Positions 48,211 to 61,272 of a stretch of DNA of 64,000 nt are shown one piece after another. Source of the DNA: Rotaria macrura (lineage: Eukaryota > Rotifera > Eurotatoria > Philodinida > Philodinidae); contig OENT01000578.1 of assembly GCA_900239685.1 (NCBI GenBank), forward strand, positions 31,885 through 95,884. The letters are read 5' to 3'. Within the stretch, counting starts at the first letter, position 1; the number at the start of each line of letters is the position of its first letter. The position numbers and the translations under genes were made by a program. A model generated the notes under the pieces. That model was not told where the DNA came from, made no database searches, and was given only the letters and a program-made list of their open reading frames with translations.

Positions 48211-51200
48211 CCTATATTTTTTTTTATCTAGAAGAAAGTTGAACAAGACATTTTACGATACATTACATTAATATTTTTGTTTTGTTTTACTAAAGCAGCT
48301 GACTGCTGTTCATTTAGGGATGAAACAAATATCAAATGGATTTGAATTTGGCCTGTATTTGATTCTAGCAGTGGGTTCCGTTTGAATTTAGCGATCAGAA
48401 ATTTACCTATCGGTCACACTTAGATTACAGACTTCCAGAATAGTAATTTTGAAATTACGTTAGAATAAACCAAGTTCAAGACCTTGGATTTGTTTCAGTG
48501 CTATGTTCCATCGTCTCGTTATCTAGATGGATTCTACGATTCGTTTTCGCTTCGAGTTATGACTCAGACTTGCAGACATTTTAACAGCATACATGCAAAT
48601 GCTTCGACTATAAAAAGATAAAGAAGATGAAAACCGCAAACATATAAAATTTGAACAGATTGAATTGATTTATATACAAATCGCAAATTTTTGTTGAAGT
48701 AGAAAAGATGATTATTAATATCGTACATATGAATTCCATGTGTTTTTATTTCAAGTATATCATGGCACAATTCAAATGTATGCAAATAGCAAGGTCGAAT
48801 ATTTTCAAGTGTTAAAATTTGCCTAAGAGATTTTGTGTCACACTCAATACATTTATTAAATATATATCATCAAAGAGAATGTCGTGTCTATTAAGATTTG
48901 TATGAAATAATACTCAATTTTTTTTTCGAAACACGATCTAAAAGAATTATTGAAGTGCAAATAGTAGAAATTCACATCTCAAACAGTAACACTCGGTCTC
49001 CAGATGCATCATAGACCTTATTCATGTACGATTAAAAACCGTATGCTGATTAGATAGCATTGTAATAGATGAACCTGTTTCTTTATTCTAATCCTAGAGG
49101 ATTAAGTAAATGGCTGTGAGCTATTGTTTCTCAAGATCGATAAATAGAACCAGGCTTTGATTACTTAACAACAGCAGTTACATCATATTTTACACTTTAA
49201 TCTCCTAAGAATATCTCTAACAGTTTTTTTGAATAATGATAAAGCGACACTGTCATTTGATGAAGTGTACACAGGCTACTGAATGTTACTTTTGATCCAA
49301 ATGTTTGTTTTATGCTTTTGATTGATGATCTACTGTTTCGGAATAAATCGATTTCAGCTAATTTCATTATTTTTTTTTGTATCATTATCAAATATCAATA
49401 TTCTAACATAAGCATTTGCACTATACGACTAAAGAAAATGTACTAAATACTCGTCTGTATATTCAAATTCAATCCTTTTAGTGTTTGAATCGATTGTATG
49501 CTATTTTATATATCTATCTTGCTACGTTATTTCTTTAGAATTGTATTTGTTTTTTCTTGAATCTATTGTTTCTATAAAAAATTTATATCACGCCAAATCT
49601 TTCGATCATGGCTGTTATCGAAGTAAACAGAAAAAGAAAAATCATTTGACTCGTTGAGTCTACAGTACTTCTCTACGACTCAGACCGATCAAAAAAAACG
49701 TGCTCGAATTTGTTTTAAAAGTTTGTCAGATTCTATTTTTTTTTTGCCAATGCTATATACAAGATTGCAAAACATGTTTCTTCTGTGTGATAGCAGTACT
49801 GTCATTTTCCCGATAGTATTAATAACAAATTTTATAATAAACTAAAGCACGTCGAAATTGATGCTTAGAAAAACTTTTCGGTATCGAATTCAAGAAGTTT
49901 CTAGAATCATACGCTCTATCCGCATCGATAATTACAACTGCATCTGATTCTAAATGTTGAATATCAGAAAGTAGTCGATATCTAGTCTAGAAATATTGAG
50001 ATAATGGTCAAAATGAAAGACAGAGCTAAATCGTCATCTTGTACATCTTTGTATACAAAAACACATGCCACACATTTCGGCTAATATAGAAATAAACATT
50101 GAACTACATGTGAAACATTTTTATGTTCGTATCCGTCTTATGTTTGACTAGTTTTAAGAACGTTAATCGCGTCGTACTGAGTATCGACTATATTCATCGA
50201 ATCTTTAAAAAATAAATATTACTATGATACTTATCATTTTAAATCAGATGCACTATGAAATAACTCGTGAAAGTAATTCTCCATGTCGACAAGGTGTAAG
50301 ATTCTGGAAACTTCCTGAATTCGATATTGAAAAGTGGCCATGACACTTACTAATTAGCAATGTGAAATCCAATTTTCGACGCGCTTTAATTTGTTAAAAC
50401 AATTTCTTTTTAATGACATCAGAAAAAGTACAGTGCTGCCCCCAGGGAAAACGTCTTTGACAACTCTTTACATAATCCTAATGTTTACTAATTATCATAA
50501 ACTTTGCATTCTTGCATATGCTATAAATAAAACGAATGAATTTAATTACTCGGATTCAGATTCGAATAGTCAAATCCATGCAGTTTTCAAACTCAGCGAT
50601 GTAAGAAATAGTGCCTGTTTTGAAAACGTTAAACTTATAAACATATGCTTAAAATTTCTTTGATGAATAAGGAAACAACTCGATCGAACACTAACCATCA
50701 CATTGTCATATTTGGTTCATTAGAAAATATGGAAGCAACTAGCGAGTTGGTCGTAGTACATGTTGCCATGAATTCTCACGTTTATCATGTGACCATTGGA
50801 ATGAATGCTTATTACATGGCAATAGGTATATAGTTACTCATCGAAAACATAACTCCGATCTAAATACTTTGCCATGTACAGAGTTAATCAATTTAAGAAT
50901 CTCATAGAAGTTCAAATCGATAACAATAGTTCATGTTGCATAGTTAAAATTCGAATAAGAAATTAGTTTTTCAAGATAACTGACAAACGTTCAGGTAATC
51001 AATGTCTTGTTCGATTTTAAGAAAACCCTATGACAATGATTTCAACAGTCACTAGAATATTCATAAATGAATTGTAAAACGAGATGAATACGTGTCTCTG
51101 AAAGTATTGATTTGTCTGTGCGAATTCTTTTTTTTATGAACTAACATTAAAGTTATATGAAAATTAACACATTCATTCATTCAATGTCGAACAATGTTAT

Positions 51201-51373
51201 ACTTTGATTTCGTACTCGATAAAAATTTTCAAAATAAATTCATATGACTTCATAATTTTTACTATTTCATAGTTCTATCTAGAACGAACGAAAATAGAGA
51301 TGTTTCATACTTTATACATCAAGCCGATTTAAGTGATATACAGTTTTATATGTTATAGATGTTCACTTTTTAT
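48211..51373. other. Intergenic region without a recognised gene
   Basis: Contains the foldback element at 48318-48500 and, at 48930-48975, a short stretch related to 590-640. An acceptor-like 'ttcttctag' lies 16 bp upstream of the PHOSPHO2 ATG and may belong to a 5' UTR exon. Frames of 60-90 codons (48564-48785, 49197-49391, 49654-49845, 50391-50663) have no supporting features. Confidence 0.4.
48318..48500. mobile_element. Second copy of the GGATTTG foldback element
   Basis: The left end 'ggatgaaacaaatatcaaat' is inverted at the right as 'ccttggatttgtttcagtg', matching the terminal repeats of the element at 1081-1358 (consensus about GGTGMAACAAATCCAAGG). It is about 183 bp, shorter than the first copy, and diverged. 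It lies 110 bp upstream of the PHOSPHO2 start codon. Confidence 0.45.
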
Positions 51374-52313
51374 TTATAAAAGATCACTTCCATTCATCGA
51401 TGTAAATAATTTCCAAATTTTTTCAGACATCTGTGGACCAATTTTACGCGTAGTTGTTAAAACTCCTGCACCACGTCGAACTTGAATATCAGCTAATAAT
51501 AGTTTAGCTTCGTTTTCTGTTGGACAACGTTTGTATGCTTCGACTAATGCTTGTATAGTTCCATATTGATTAACAATAGCTTGCGCTTGTTCGATACCCA
51601 TATGTGGAAATTGTTGTAGAATTTGTTTCCATAATTGTTCAAGTGTTTTATTTGCTTGATCAATATCAATACGTATAGGTTTATATTGTTTCATTGTGTC
51701 GACATGAAATGAAAATGGTGATAAATTTTTCAAACGCTTTTCCGGTGCAACTGTTACAGCCTTCGTAAATGAGAGAATTAATGATGCAAGATCATGATCT
51801 TTTTCAGCAAATTTTATAATACAATTAAATTGTAGTTGTAATTCAAGATAAATATTATCTAGATCGATTGATTTTATTGATGATGAACGTGTTAACAATT
51901 TACTAAGATTCAATGAAGAATTCGTACCAATAATCACTATAGTTATAGATTTTCTTGTTTTAAATTTATCATGAATTGTTTGAAATAAATCAGCAATATT
52001 ATTCTTATTTGTATGACATACAGATACGAATTGAAAGAATTGTTCATACGTCATTAATAATAGTAGTTGATTAACAAATTCTTCATCGATATTATTGGCT
52101 ATATTTGATATGGACCTAAACGAAGGTCAATTGTCTTGATGAATACAAATTCAATTTTCTAAGAACAAACCAAGTAATTGTATTCGGTACAGGCATACTC
52201 TCAATAAGATACTTGGCTTTTTTATCATCGAATTCTTTTGTTAATGTTTGACCCCATGGTTTATCAATAATATTTAAATCAATCCAAGCTGTTACCTCAT
52301 GTGCTTTGCTCAT
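51374..52313 (-). CDS. EME1: EME1-like subunit of the MUS81 structure-specific nuclease
   Basis: Exons 52171-52313 and 51374-52115, intron 52116-52170 (55 nt); 294 aa. The first exon ends in VPNTITW, matching the EME1/EME2 ERCC4-like domain, and splicing continues in frame with SISNIANNIDEEF. The C-terminal half is highly typical: SFTKAVTVAPEKRL, LLADIQVRRGAGVLTTTR, KIGPQMSEKIW, covering the end of the nuclease-like domain and the tandem HhH region. EME1 is the non-catalytic partner of MUS81 in resolving recombination intermediates and stalled forks in the nucleus; it lacks the ERKxxxD catalytic motif, as here. Vertebrate EME1 is about 570 aa; this one lacks most of the disordered N-terminus or has unfound upstream exons. 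The polyadenylation signal AATAAA (51369-51374) overlaps the stop codon by one base, giving an extremely short 3' UTR. Confidence 0.94.
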
Positions 52314-54009
52314 GATTGATTTCTATCTTCCGTTTACAAATTAATGAAATATACCACATACATTCAATTGAAAATGTCTCATTGGTTGTAATGAAATGCC
52401 CAACCAAAATAACGTTTAATTCTATATATTCTGGTTCGATGAATTCTCGAGGTGTCTCTTAAAGCCATTGTCGAAAGCGTAAGAAAATAATAATATTTTC
52501 TATAATAACTCGAAATGAATTTAATAATTTTATTTTTTCCTAAGGTCAAATGGGAGCACCGAGAACTTCTTTCTTATTTCCTTTAGGGATGTATGAGGTA
52601 CGCTAATATGAATTCAAGGTCAAGTTAGATATTCAGTACTTTTTTATAGCCATCGGACAAAAGAGAACGACTAACTTACTGTTATGTTATTGTGTTAGTC
52701 ATCTTATAATAATCGTGAAATTTGAAAAAGCAATAGAATTCATAGACGTTGAAATTACATGTCACCGACTAAAAAGAAGTATGGATATAATCGATTCAAT
52801 ATCGAGACACTTTTCGAAGTCTGATCATAGGAACCGGAAAAGTTCGGAGTTTTTAATTATCTACATATTAGAGAAAGAGAGAAAATAGATTGTTCTTAAA
52901 ATATAAATTTCAATTAATTTGAACGAGAAGAAAAATATTTATGATTGTGTGCAATCAGAGAACAAATCTTTTGAATTATAATTTTATTACTTTAAGTTTG
53001 ATCAATAATGTTATGTGAATGTTTAACATACTTCAACGATCAAGTTGATTGAAAAAGAAATATCTTCTCACGTACTCTAACATTGTGTGAATTAAAATAA
53101 AGATGATAAAATTGTCGATCTTGAAAATACAATGACAACCATTGAATATGATCTTCATACTAAAATAAGTTTTATATAATCTCATTTTGAGACAATGGCA
53201 CAATTCTTTCTCTTCAATTCATGAATAAAACATGATTTTATTCATAAATAAGTTGCATTATTGAATATTATACAATGAAATGAAACTAACAATAAATCTA
53301 TTCTTAATCAATGCAATGAATAGGTTTCTAGATTATCTATTACTTTTTTCAATTATATTCAATTAGGAATTGTTCAATCGTATCAAATATGATCATGTTA
53401 CAATGATGACAATACTTGCATTTAAATATTCTTATTCAAAGTAAAAACTAAACAAGTTAACAATAGCATTAGATAGGATTCAATTAAACAGATTGTAAAG
53501 ATGCATCGTTCAATGCATTTTTTTTATTAGTCTACAAATGATATTCATTACAATCAATAGATCTAATGTAGAATTTATTATAAACTCATGAAATACAAGA
53601 AAATACTATTGTACTTTTCCTTTCATATCTTCAGTAGGAATGCATCACGATAACTAATGGACAAAGATCATATCGAAACATAAATATTAGCATGTAAAAA
53701 CGTTGTTACATGACGTTAATCTACAGTGTGTAGTTTCCAAATTGCGAGAAGAAATGAAGCCAATTAACACATTAGTGATCATGATTCGGAATTGAGAAAA
53801 TAACGTTGATTCCATTTTTTATTCGTTTCGCTGTCATCCAGACTGGTTCCATAACTCGTGCCAAGCGAACTGCTCGCATATAATTGTGTCCGTATTCGTC
53901 CCATTCTACTTAAGAACCTGATTAGTTTATAAGTCTTCGTAGCATGATATTTTACTGGAATGTTTAATTATGTGGTGGATACGTTGAACTTATATATGCA
54001 TACATATCA
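52314..54009. other. AT-rich region upstream of EME1
   Basis: No frame of 60 codons or more, no RNA gene and no inverted-repeat element seen. It must hold the EME1 promoter. Confidence 0.4.
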
Positions 54010-54392
54010 CAATACTGTTACACTGTGTATCGGAATTTCAATGTCAAAATACCGATACAACTCGTTTAGGTGTATTATTCGTAGGGTAACGACCTCGATA
54101 GTCTAAGATAGAACTGTATGTTAAAAGTTGAGGAATTTGAGTGTTTTTTTGTATATTACCCTTTGGGTAATCACTTATATACTCTAAGATATAGTTGCAA
54201 CGTAGGATATCTAACTCATGACCCTACGGGTGAGTCCTCACGACAACTCACGTTTTAACGTATATCTATATGTTAGAGTGACGAAGGGGTTACCATTACA
54301 ACAGTTCACCGAATCTGTGAGTTGATGATTGGTAGGCTCCCACAGATAATGTTTGTTTTTGTGAATAAAAGTAGCTACCCGGTGTAACAGGA
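54010..54392. mobile_element. Probable inverted-repeat element, about 380 bp
   Basis: The left end (actgttacactgtgtatcgg) and right end (ctacccggtgtaacagg) are imperfect inverted repeats. Inside, 'gggtaatcacttatatactctaagatat' is mirrored by 'atatctatatgttagagtgacgaaggggttacc' in part. GC is higher than in the flanks, and several short words (gggtaa, ctaagatat, acccta) recur. No ORF. An old, diverged MITE is the best guess. Confidence 0.45.
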
Positions 54393-56574
54393 TTAGGCCA
54401 TCACTCTTTTTTTTTTATTGATGTACTCAGTTTTTTTTCTAATTGTATGAAACTTGATATAGAATACATTAAAAAGGATACTATTTTATATGTCTGAATT
54501 GATAAACTAATTAGGGCCGTTTGCAGAATCGACTTTTTTCTACATGGGACGAATTTTGGACACAATTACATGGGACTAGTCTGGGGTAGACCTTCGTTTC
54601 CGAATTGCGATCACTTTTTCTTATCGAGCAAATAGATCGTAAAGTTTTTCCGTAGGTATCTAAATTAGATTGATCTATATCAGTTAATACTCTATGTGCC
54701 AATCCGAAAAATATGACTCGAACATTTTCCGGTAGTTTCTGATCGTGATTATAATTTCAACAATTCAAAAAAAAATTACATTGTCTTTTAAAGTAATAGT
54801 AGGAGAGCATCATTTGAATGTATAGACATAAACTAACGTTCCGTTCTAGTTTTCATGTCGTATTTAGTAAAGGTAATCAGTATATAGAATTTCTTTTTCG
54901 GTTGCTGACCAAGAAAAGTTTGTATTCATTGTTTGATATATAATATGATTTTTGTTCCCACGATTCATATGTGTATGTGTATGCATAAATATTATCAAAA
55001 GAAAAGAGTTCATAATTGAATTTTTCAATAACGAATTAATCAAAGTGATCGCGATTTGGAAACGAATAAAAACTGGATTCAACTTAATTTTCTCTATTCG
55101 AAATTGCGATCGTTGATATGTTAATTAACTTAATTTTTGCTCTCAATTAGAAAGTAACTCTAAAGATTAGTGGTTAATTAATAACACGGTGTAGGGAATC
55201 AATCAATACAGGTGTAAACTATTCAACAATTCATAGAATTACGTTGAAAATTCTATCCACTGACAAAAACTTTTCAAATAAACTGGGCTTAATTGAAGAA
55301 GATACGGAAAAAATCCTATTAGTGATGAGTAAAAACCACTCGCATAATTTTAATCAATGTACATTCTATTCTGTTTGTTATTGTGTCCATGTCAAGAATT
55401 AGTTTGAAATTAGTATTAATAGAATTATTCATTTCTATGTGTTCGATTACGTTCCTTCGTATCAGTTTCCCCCATGATTTCACATTCGACAGAGCTACAA
55501 TGTAAACTATTAATAACCTTGTTTTAAAAATACATGTCCGTAATTAGGAAATTTCCTTATAGTATTAGTTTTAGGAAATGTCTGTGATTTACTCATTAGG
55601 AATGGGTGTTGCAATTATCATAAAGTACAAATGAGAAGAATTTAGATGTTTGAAATCTTCCTCAAACGTGCTTCATCTATTATCGAAAAACTAGAAGATG
55701 AAAACAATGCGTAGGTAGTGAATTGCATACTTTTGCATAATACCTTGAAAATAGAAAAGAAAGTGTATTTGAATAATCTTTTCCTCTGTCATGTGCTGAT
55801 GCAAGAGGATTGTACGAATAGGCTAGATAAAAAATCGATTGATGAAAGATTCGTCTATCAGATTTTTGTTGATCACATCCACAAGGGTGGCGAGTCAATC
55901 CTGAAATTGGGAGAAAACATGAAAAATCAGAGAAAATGGTCTGTTGGATTTCTCCAAAACCCGGAGCAAACTTCTTTGTAAAATCTATTGAACCAATTCA
56001 AAAATGATTCACCGAAAATTTCGAAATCCCAGAAAGTCGTAGTCAACTGAGCAGGGGGTGACTACCCCCCATCCATCATGGCGCAGCCCCTGTACATCCA
56101 CAAGTCATGATAACTGAATGTAAATATATATATATATATATTTGTTTTTCTATTCTTTTCTCTCATGCAAGATAGTGAAAGATAAATGCATATTTCTGAG
56201 CATCCGTTACTGAATGATTTAGTAAGTTATATGATATATCTATTGTGGTTTGTTGATCTGTCAATCGTTCATTAATTGGTGATATACGCGAACGAGCTCA
56301 TATTGCTCTTCTCGGCATTCTTTCACTTTTCATATATGCTTCGTAAGCACATGCCCCAGTCTCACCCATGGTCCATTTCGAATTGATTTACTCGAGACGA
56401 TTAAGATGTAGATGTGCGCGTATGAAAAATTGACTAAACCATGCATCCTCACACTCATTATGTCGGATATCATACTTGTCAATGGAGATGTTCTGTATAG
56501 AAAGAGAAACGTTCCTAGTTAGAAGTCTTACTGAAATCAATGAAGTTATTTGTTGTTATAAATAAGATATTAGT
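54393..56574. other. Intergenic region without a recognised gene
   Basis: The minus frame at 54511-54702 has slightly raised GC and Cys residues but no ATG start and no partner exon. At about 56040-56100 a short GC-rich stretch (gcagggggtgactacccccc, then 'catggcgcagcccctg') looks like the end of a dispersed repeat. An (AT)n microsatellite is at 56127-56141. Confidence 0.35.
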
Positions 56575-58812
56575 TTATAAGTTGCATTTTTGCCTCACAC
56601 GCTCAATGTCTTTAATCGATTTTGCTATATGTGGATCTTCGGAAGGAAGAACTTTTTGTTGGATATGAAGTGCTTTCTCATAGAATGAAAGTGCTTCTGA
56701 ATATCGACCCATTTTATCGTACACAATACCCATGTCGTAATACGAAATAGCCAATTGTAGATGGTCCGGATGAAAATTTTTTTCCTGAATATCCAGCGAT
56801 TTTTTGAAGAATAAAAGTGCTTTTGAGTTCTCTCCCGAACCATAGTATACATGACCGATATTACTGTAGGACGCTGCTAAAGCGGGATGGTATGGTGGGA
56901 GAGATTTTTCTTCGATTTCAATTGCCTTCTGATGAGATGAGAGAGCTTTCGAGTACTCGCCAATTTCATTGTACACCATGCCGATGTTTTTAAAGGAAAA
57001 TGCTAAATCCGGATGATTTGCAGGAAGATGTCTCTGGTCGATTTCAAACGCTTTTTCGTAATAGTTAAGTGCTTTCGAATACTTGCCCATGTCATAATAC
57101 ACTAGACCAATGTTATTGTACGACGAAGCCAAAGAAGGATGATGCAGAGAGAAAGATTTATGTTTAATAAAAACAGCTTGTTCGTGAAATGAAAGCGCTT
57201 TCGAGTAATTACCCATATGATAATAGACTAAGCCGATATTGTTATACGCAGCAGCCAGGTCCGAATGATTTGGAGGAAGAATTCTTTCTTTGATATTGAG
57301 TGCTCTTTCATAGAATTTAAGTGCTGTCGGGTAGTTTCCAATACTGTCATAAACTGAACCGAGTTGATGATTGTAATTCGCTCTATCGTTATCAGATGAT
57401 GCGACCTCGAGAAGGGACTGATAGAGTTGTTCTGCTTTTGCAGCTTCTCCCATTTTAATTAGTATATGACCAAGACGAGACCATCCTGTCGCCCAACTCA
57501 TTTCTTTTCGTAAACTGGTTGCTACTTCGTTTAGATTATTCTCGTCGTTATTCGTAAGTGTAAGTTCCACTTGCCATAGACGATCAGTTCGATTATCTTC
57601 GATTCGTTCAATTCGATCAATACGAAAGATTGTATGTGTCGAAAAAAGAATTTCTTCTTCTCTTCCTTTATAGAAGCCAACACTGGTAACATCGGCAAAC
57701 GAAGTTGATGATGTCGTACAAAGCGATGGATCGATAGTCATTACAAAGAGTATGCCAACTGCATGCGAATTTCTAGTTGCCGGCCGTGAAAAAGATTCTA
57801 GTGCAATATTACGATTGTGAGTTGTCGAAAGAAAATTATTGAACGACATTAGACCTCCTTTTGTTTGTTTCATCTTCTGAAAATCACAAACAGATAAACC
57901 TTGACCGCGAAATACTTGAAATAAACTAGTTGCTCTTTCTGACGTCGATTGTTGCTCTTGATGTAGTTTTACAATATGTTGATGTAGATGTCGAATGAAG
58001 AAACCCATTTTGAGTAAAATATCAACATCGAGTAAGCGAAAACCACGATTAAGCATCGAATATATAAAATATGGAGCTGTATACCACCATATTGATGTAT
58101 GTAAATGATATTGCTCTTCGAATTTCTCAATTTCATCTTCGGCAATATCATTCTGTAGACGACAATAATTTACGAATTCTTCAACGAATTTCTTATGATC
58201 ATCATCGATATCCAAGAGAACTTCTTTGAACAACTGTGTATACATAAATGATGCATCAATGCCACGAAAACTAATCGAAATCATAGATTGATCACATCGT
58301 TTACTATCAATTTGCAATGATTGACACAGAGGACTGATCTCTGTGTATATACCTTTAATTTTTGATATGTTTTTTACCCAAGATTCATGCATGGATGGAT
58401 TTCTACAGAATATGTAAACATATTCTAATTGTGACAATGATTGAATTCGAGGCATTATCTGTTGTCCCAATGTACCAGAAACAATTAGAAATACTTTTTC
58501 ATTTTTGATACCACTAAGAAAATGAATAAACTCTTCAGGATCTGTAAATGTCGTGATACAAGCTACAATACGACGTAGATGTAATAATGAATTTTTATAA
58601 TCTTTCTTCGACTCATTAATGTTGGCATCAAGCCAGATCAGAAGAAAATTTTGTAAAATCCTATGAACACGTGAAAGCAACACATCGTTTTCATTTGTAG
58701 AGTTAAATGTGGTTGTAGTTGTTCTATCTATGGCAGACATAAAAGATGATGATGCTTCGATATCTTTTACAGTAGATTTAGTGTATGCAATACTTGCAGC
58801 AGTTGTTTTCAT
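56575..58812 (-). CDS. Arginine ADP-ribosyltransferase with kinesin-light-chain-type TPRs
   Basis: A single exon from ATG 58810-58812 gives 745 aa. Residues about 50-180 form an N-terminal alpha/beta region (LLIWLDANINESKK, VFLIVSGTLGQQI) of unknown role. Residues about 230-415 are an ART domain of the R-S-E class: Arg302 in FRGQG, FLSTT at 328-332, and the ExE pair in REEEIL (384-389), which marks arginine-specific transfer from NAD. Residues 439-728 hold seven TPRs, the last six of exactly 42 residues with NIGxVYYxMGxYSKAL and a LPPxHPxLA linker, as in kinesin light chains. No signal peptide or GPI signal, so likely cytoplasmic. The TPRs may bring in a protein substrate; this is inference. 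ART-TPR proteins are, to my knowledge, a typical expanded family in bdelloid rotifers. All catalytic residues are present. Confidence 0.93.
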   Translation of the reverse strand: MKTTAASIAYTKSTVKDIEASSSFMSAIDRTTTTTFNSTNENDVLLSRVHRILQNFLLIWLDANINESKKDYKNSLLHLRRIVACITTFTDPEEFIHFLSGIKNEKVFLIVSGTLGQQIMPRIQSLSQLEYVYIFCRNPSMHESWVKNISKIKGIYTEISPLCQSLQIDSKRCDQSMISISFRGIDASFMYTQLFKEVLLDIDDDHKKFVEEFVNYCRLQNDIAEDEIEKFEEQYHLHTSIWWYTAPYFIYSMLNRGFRLLDVDILLKMGFFIRHLHQHIVKLHQEQQSTSERATSLFQVFRGQGLSVCDFQKMKQTKGGLMSFNNFLSTTHNRNIALESFSRPATRNSHAVGILFVMTIDPSLCTTSSTSFADVTSVGFYKGREEEILFSTHTIFRIDRIERIEDNRTDRLWQVELTLTNNDENNLNEVATSLRKEMSWATGWSRLGHILIKMGEAAKAEQLYQSLLEVASSDNDRANYNHQLGSVYDSIGNYPTALKFYERALNIKERILPPNHSDLAAAYNNIGLVYYHMGNYSKALSFHEQAVFIKHKSFSLHHPSLASSYNNIGLVYYDMGKYSKALNYYEKAFEIDQRHLPANHPDLAFSFKNIGMVYNEIGEYSKALSSHQKAIEIEEKSLPPYHPALAASYSNIGHVYYGSGENSKALLFFKKSLDIQEKNFHPDHLQLAISYYDMGIVYDKMGRYSEALSFYEKALHIQQKVLPSEDPHIAKSIKDIERVRQKCNL

Positions 58813-61020
58813 CTAAGTCTTGTTATTTATAAGAGAAATAAAAAGTCACAGCACGCGTAATTCTGATTGTCGCATAAATGAATATACGTGCATTGTTTTT
58901 TCTTTCTTCCTTTCGATTGTTTTTTATGACTGATTATTGTAATAGTCTTGAATAGTAAGTATATTTAGTTCTGCAGTTTACGAACTTATTATTCTGTACT
59001 CGTTTCAAATGTTGAAGAATGATAGACACAATCTCCATACATGACGAAAACGAAAAATAAAATAAAATTTATTGGTTTTGTTCTGTTTCGTTAAGTTGTT
59101 TCATCACAATAAAGATATATGCATGTAACATGTCATTCGACAATGAAAATGTTGAGAGACCCATAAAACACTACACTATTCCTTTATTTGAATTCGTAAG
59201 ATTTACAAAAAAAACCCGTAAAAATATAACATTATCCAGATTTTTTATTAGATTTTATAGATTACAACTATTACAGATTATTTGTTTTTCTGTATGTCAA
59301 TAATAAAAAAGATATCTATCATTATACATAACATGGACTTCGTAATATATACTTTTTGTGACAAATACATAAGTAACAAATAGAATGTAATAAAAAAAAA
59401 TCGACGCACGTGCACGTTTGAAGAGTCATTGTTGGAGGACATGCATGTTTGATGAATGAATCTGAGAAATGGGATTAGTAAAATCCTATATTGCTATTTA
59501 TTCGATATACCTAGATGTACCTAACTGATTAGCGATTATAACTATCGGACAAGGCAGACGAAATTGGCATTCTAGTATTGTCGAACTATTTTTCACTTTT
59601 TTATGCATTTGATTGTAATCAAAGTTTAAATTATTTAATAAATGAATGTAGTTGTCTTCCAATATATGAATGAAATTTAATAGTACAGGTATATGACATA
59701 GAAAACGTTCCGATTCTTTAATTTTCAATATTTTTGATGAAGACTTTTAGTTGCTTCGATTGATCCTGTTTTATTTATTTTTTTACATCGTTCGAGTTAA
59801 TAGTGAAAACTTGTTCAATTAAGTCCGTTGTTGAGAATGATCACGTCTAGCCTCAGTAGATTATATGTCGATTAGAGAAGTTCTGACCTTGAATAGACTA
59901 CTTTTTTGAAACATGCGATATGGGCATTTAGTTAATTCAAAAGCGAGACTTTAGTAAACAAGAGGGCATGTTGATCCTTGATCTCAAACATATCGCCAAA
60001 GCTACAGATAGGGTGTTAGCTGTATCTCTGAATTCATTTTGAAGGTTACAAAACCATCAAATCTGACACGTTGATATAATTAATGGGAAACGAAATCCCC
60101 TTGGAAGTACGCAGCGAGAAAATGACTAGTTTTGTAAGCATTCACATCCAACATGTTTTCATTTCTCAGGTTTAATTATAGTATGCAATAGTTCCAATCC
60201 GGTAGATTTCTATTCGAATGTTTGCATCGAACTAAATGTAGTACCGTTGGCTTTGCCTAGTTTTAGGAGACTACTAGATTGTATTCAAGCATAAGTATGC
60301 AAAAGACGGTGATGACGTCTCGACAAAAATTTTCTAGTTTGTTAAGTTAATTCCAATGTATTTCTCGGCAATCTTTCTATTAGTTCTAAATATAGATACT
60401 CTTTAATTATACTTATTATTTTTCTCTCAGTTCCATGTCTTTCGTTTTCATCTAGACTGGAACAGATTTAAATGAATTTTGAATACGATCCGAAGAAAAT
60501 AAAGATCGTAAACTTGAAATTAGCTTTTGACCACTCGTAGATGATTCATTCTTTTTTTCTTGATTGAAAAATAATTTCATATCACTCTCCGTCAATTATA
60601 TAGAACTCATCAATCGACTTCGTAATTTTCTCCATCGAATCAAATAATGTAAACGGAATGCAAGTCATTAGTTAAGCAACGAAACGGTTACGTATAGATA
60701 AAGAAAAAAAAATAATAACTTTCAATATAATAATTTTTCATCGATGTTTCATTAAAAACAACATTGGACAAAACTTGAAAAGTAACTCGTTTTTGCACTC
60801 ATCAATTGTTCACAATAGCACACGACATGAATAGCAAAAATACTATTCTTATAGCAGCATTAATAAGTCCATAGTCAGATGAAGGCTCATCAGCTACGGA
60901 ATTACTGTCAGAATCTCGAATTAGTAACCTTTCAAAAATAAGATCTCGAGCAAGAAGGATGTAGGAAGTAAACTATTGAGGTTAAAAGAATGACAGGTGA
61001 TAGATGCGATACTTCTCAGT
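58813..61020. other. Intergenic region without a recognised gene
   Basis: AT-rich. The minus frame at 59498-59728 (76 codons, ending in IVIIANQLGTSRYIE) is the only one with protein-like content; its start is not an ATG and no acceptor or partner exon was found, so it is not called a gene. Confidence 0.35.
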
Positions 61021-61272
61021 CAACCAAAAACTTACTATACACTTTCACCCACCCTACTATCCTCAACGAGATCCTTCTCAACTTCACTCATTCATCCCAG
61101 TCAGATCTCTGAGTTCAACAGTGATAACATAGCTGTGCATGTGAAGGATGACATAGTGTGAGGGTGAACTTCACTGCCTCACTCTCAACCTCCCACAATC
61201 CTACTCACTGACATTTTCACTATTATCCACCGCCTCACTCATCTACATCCCTACTAATGACAAACCATTTTT
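61020..61272. repeat. CT/AC-rich low-complexity block
   Basis: About 250 bp made of loosely repeated CTCAC, TCACTC and CCTAC words (for example 'cctcactctcaacctccca', 'cactcatctacatcccta'), sharply different from the AT-rich flanks. All frames are broken. It may be a degraded simple repeat. C-rich words such as CACCC and CCTAC recall a decayed C-strand of telomere-like repeat, but no clean CCCACA hexamer array is present. Confidence 0.4.

Noticed and set aside
59498-59728. 76-aa minus frame
   Set aside because: Non-ATG start, no acceptor, no partner exon and no recognised domain.
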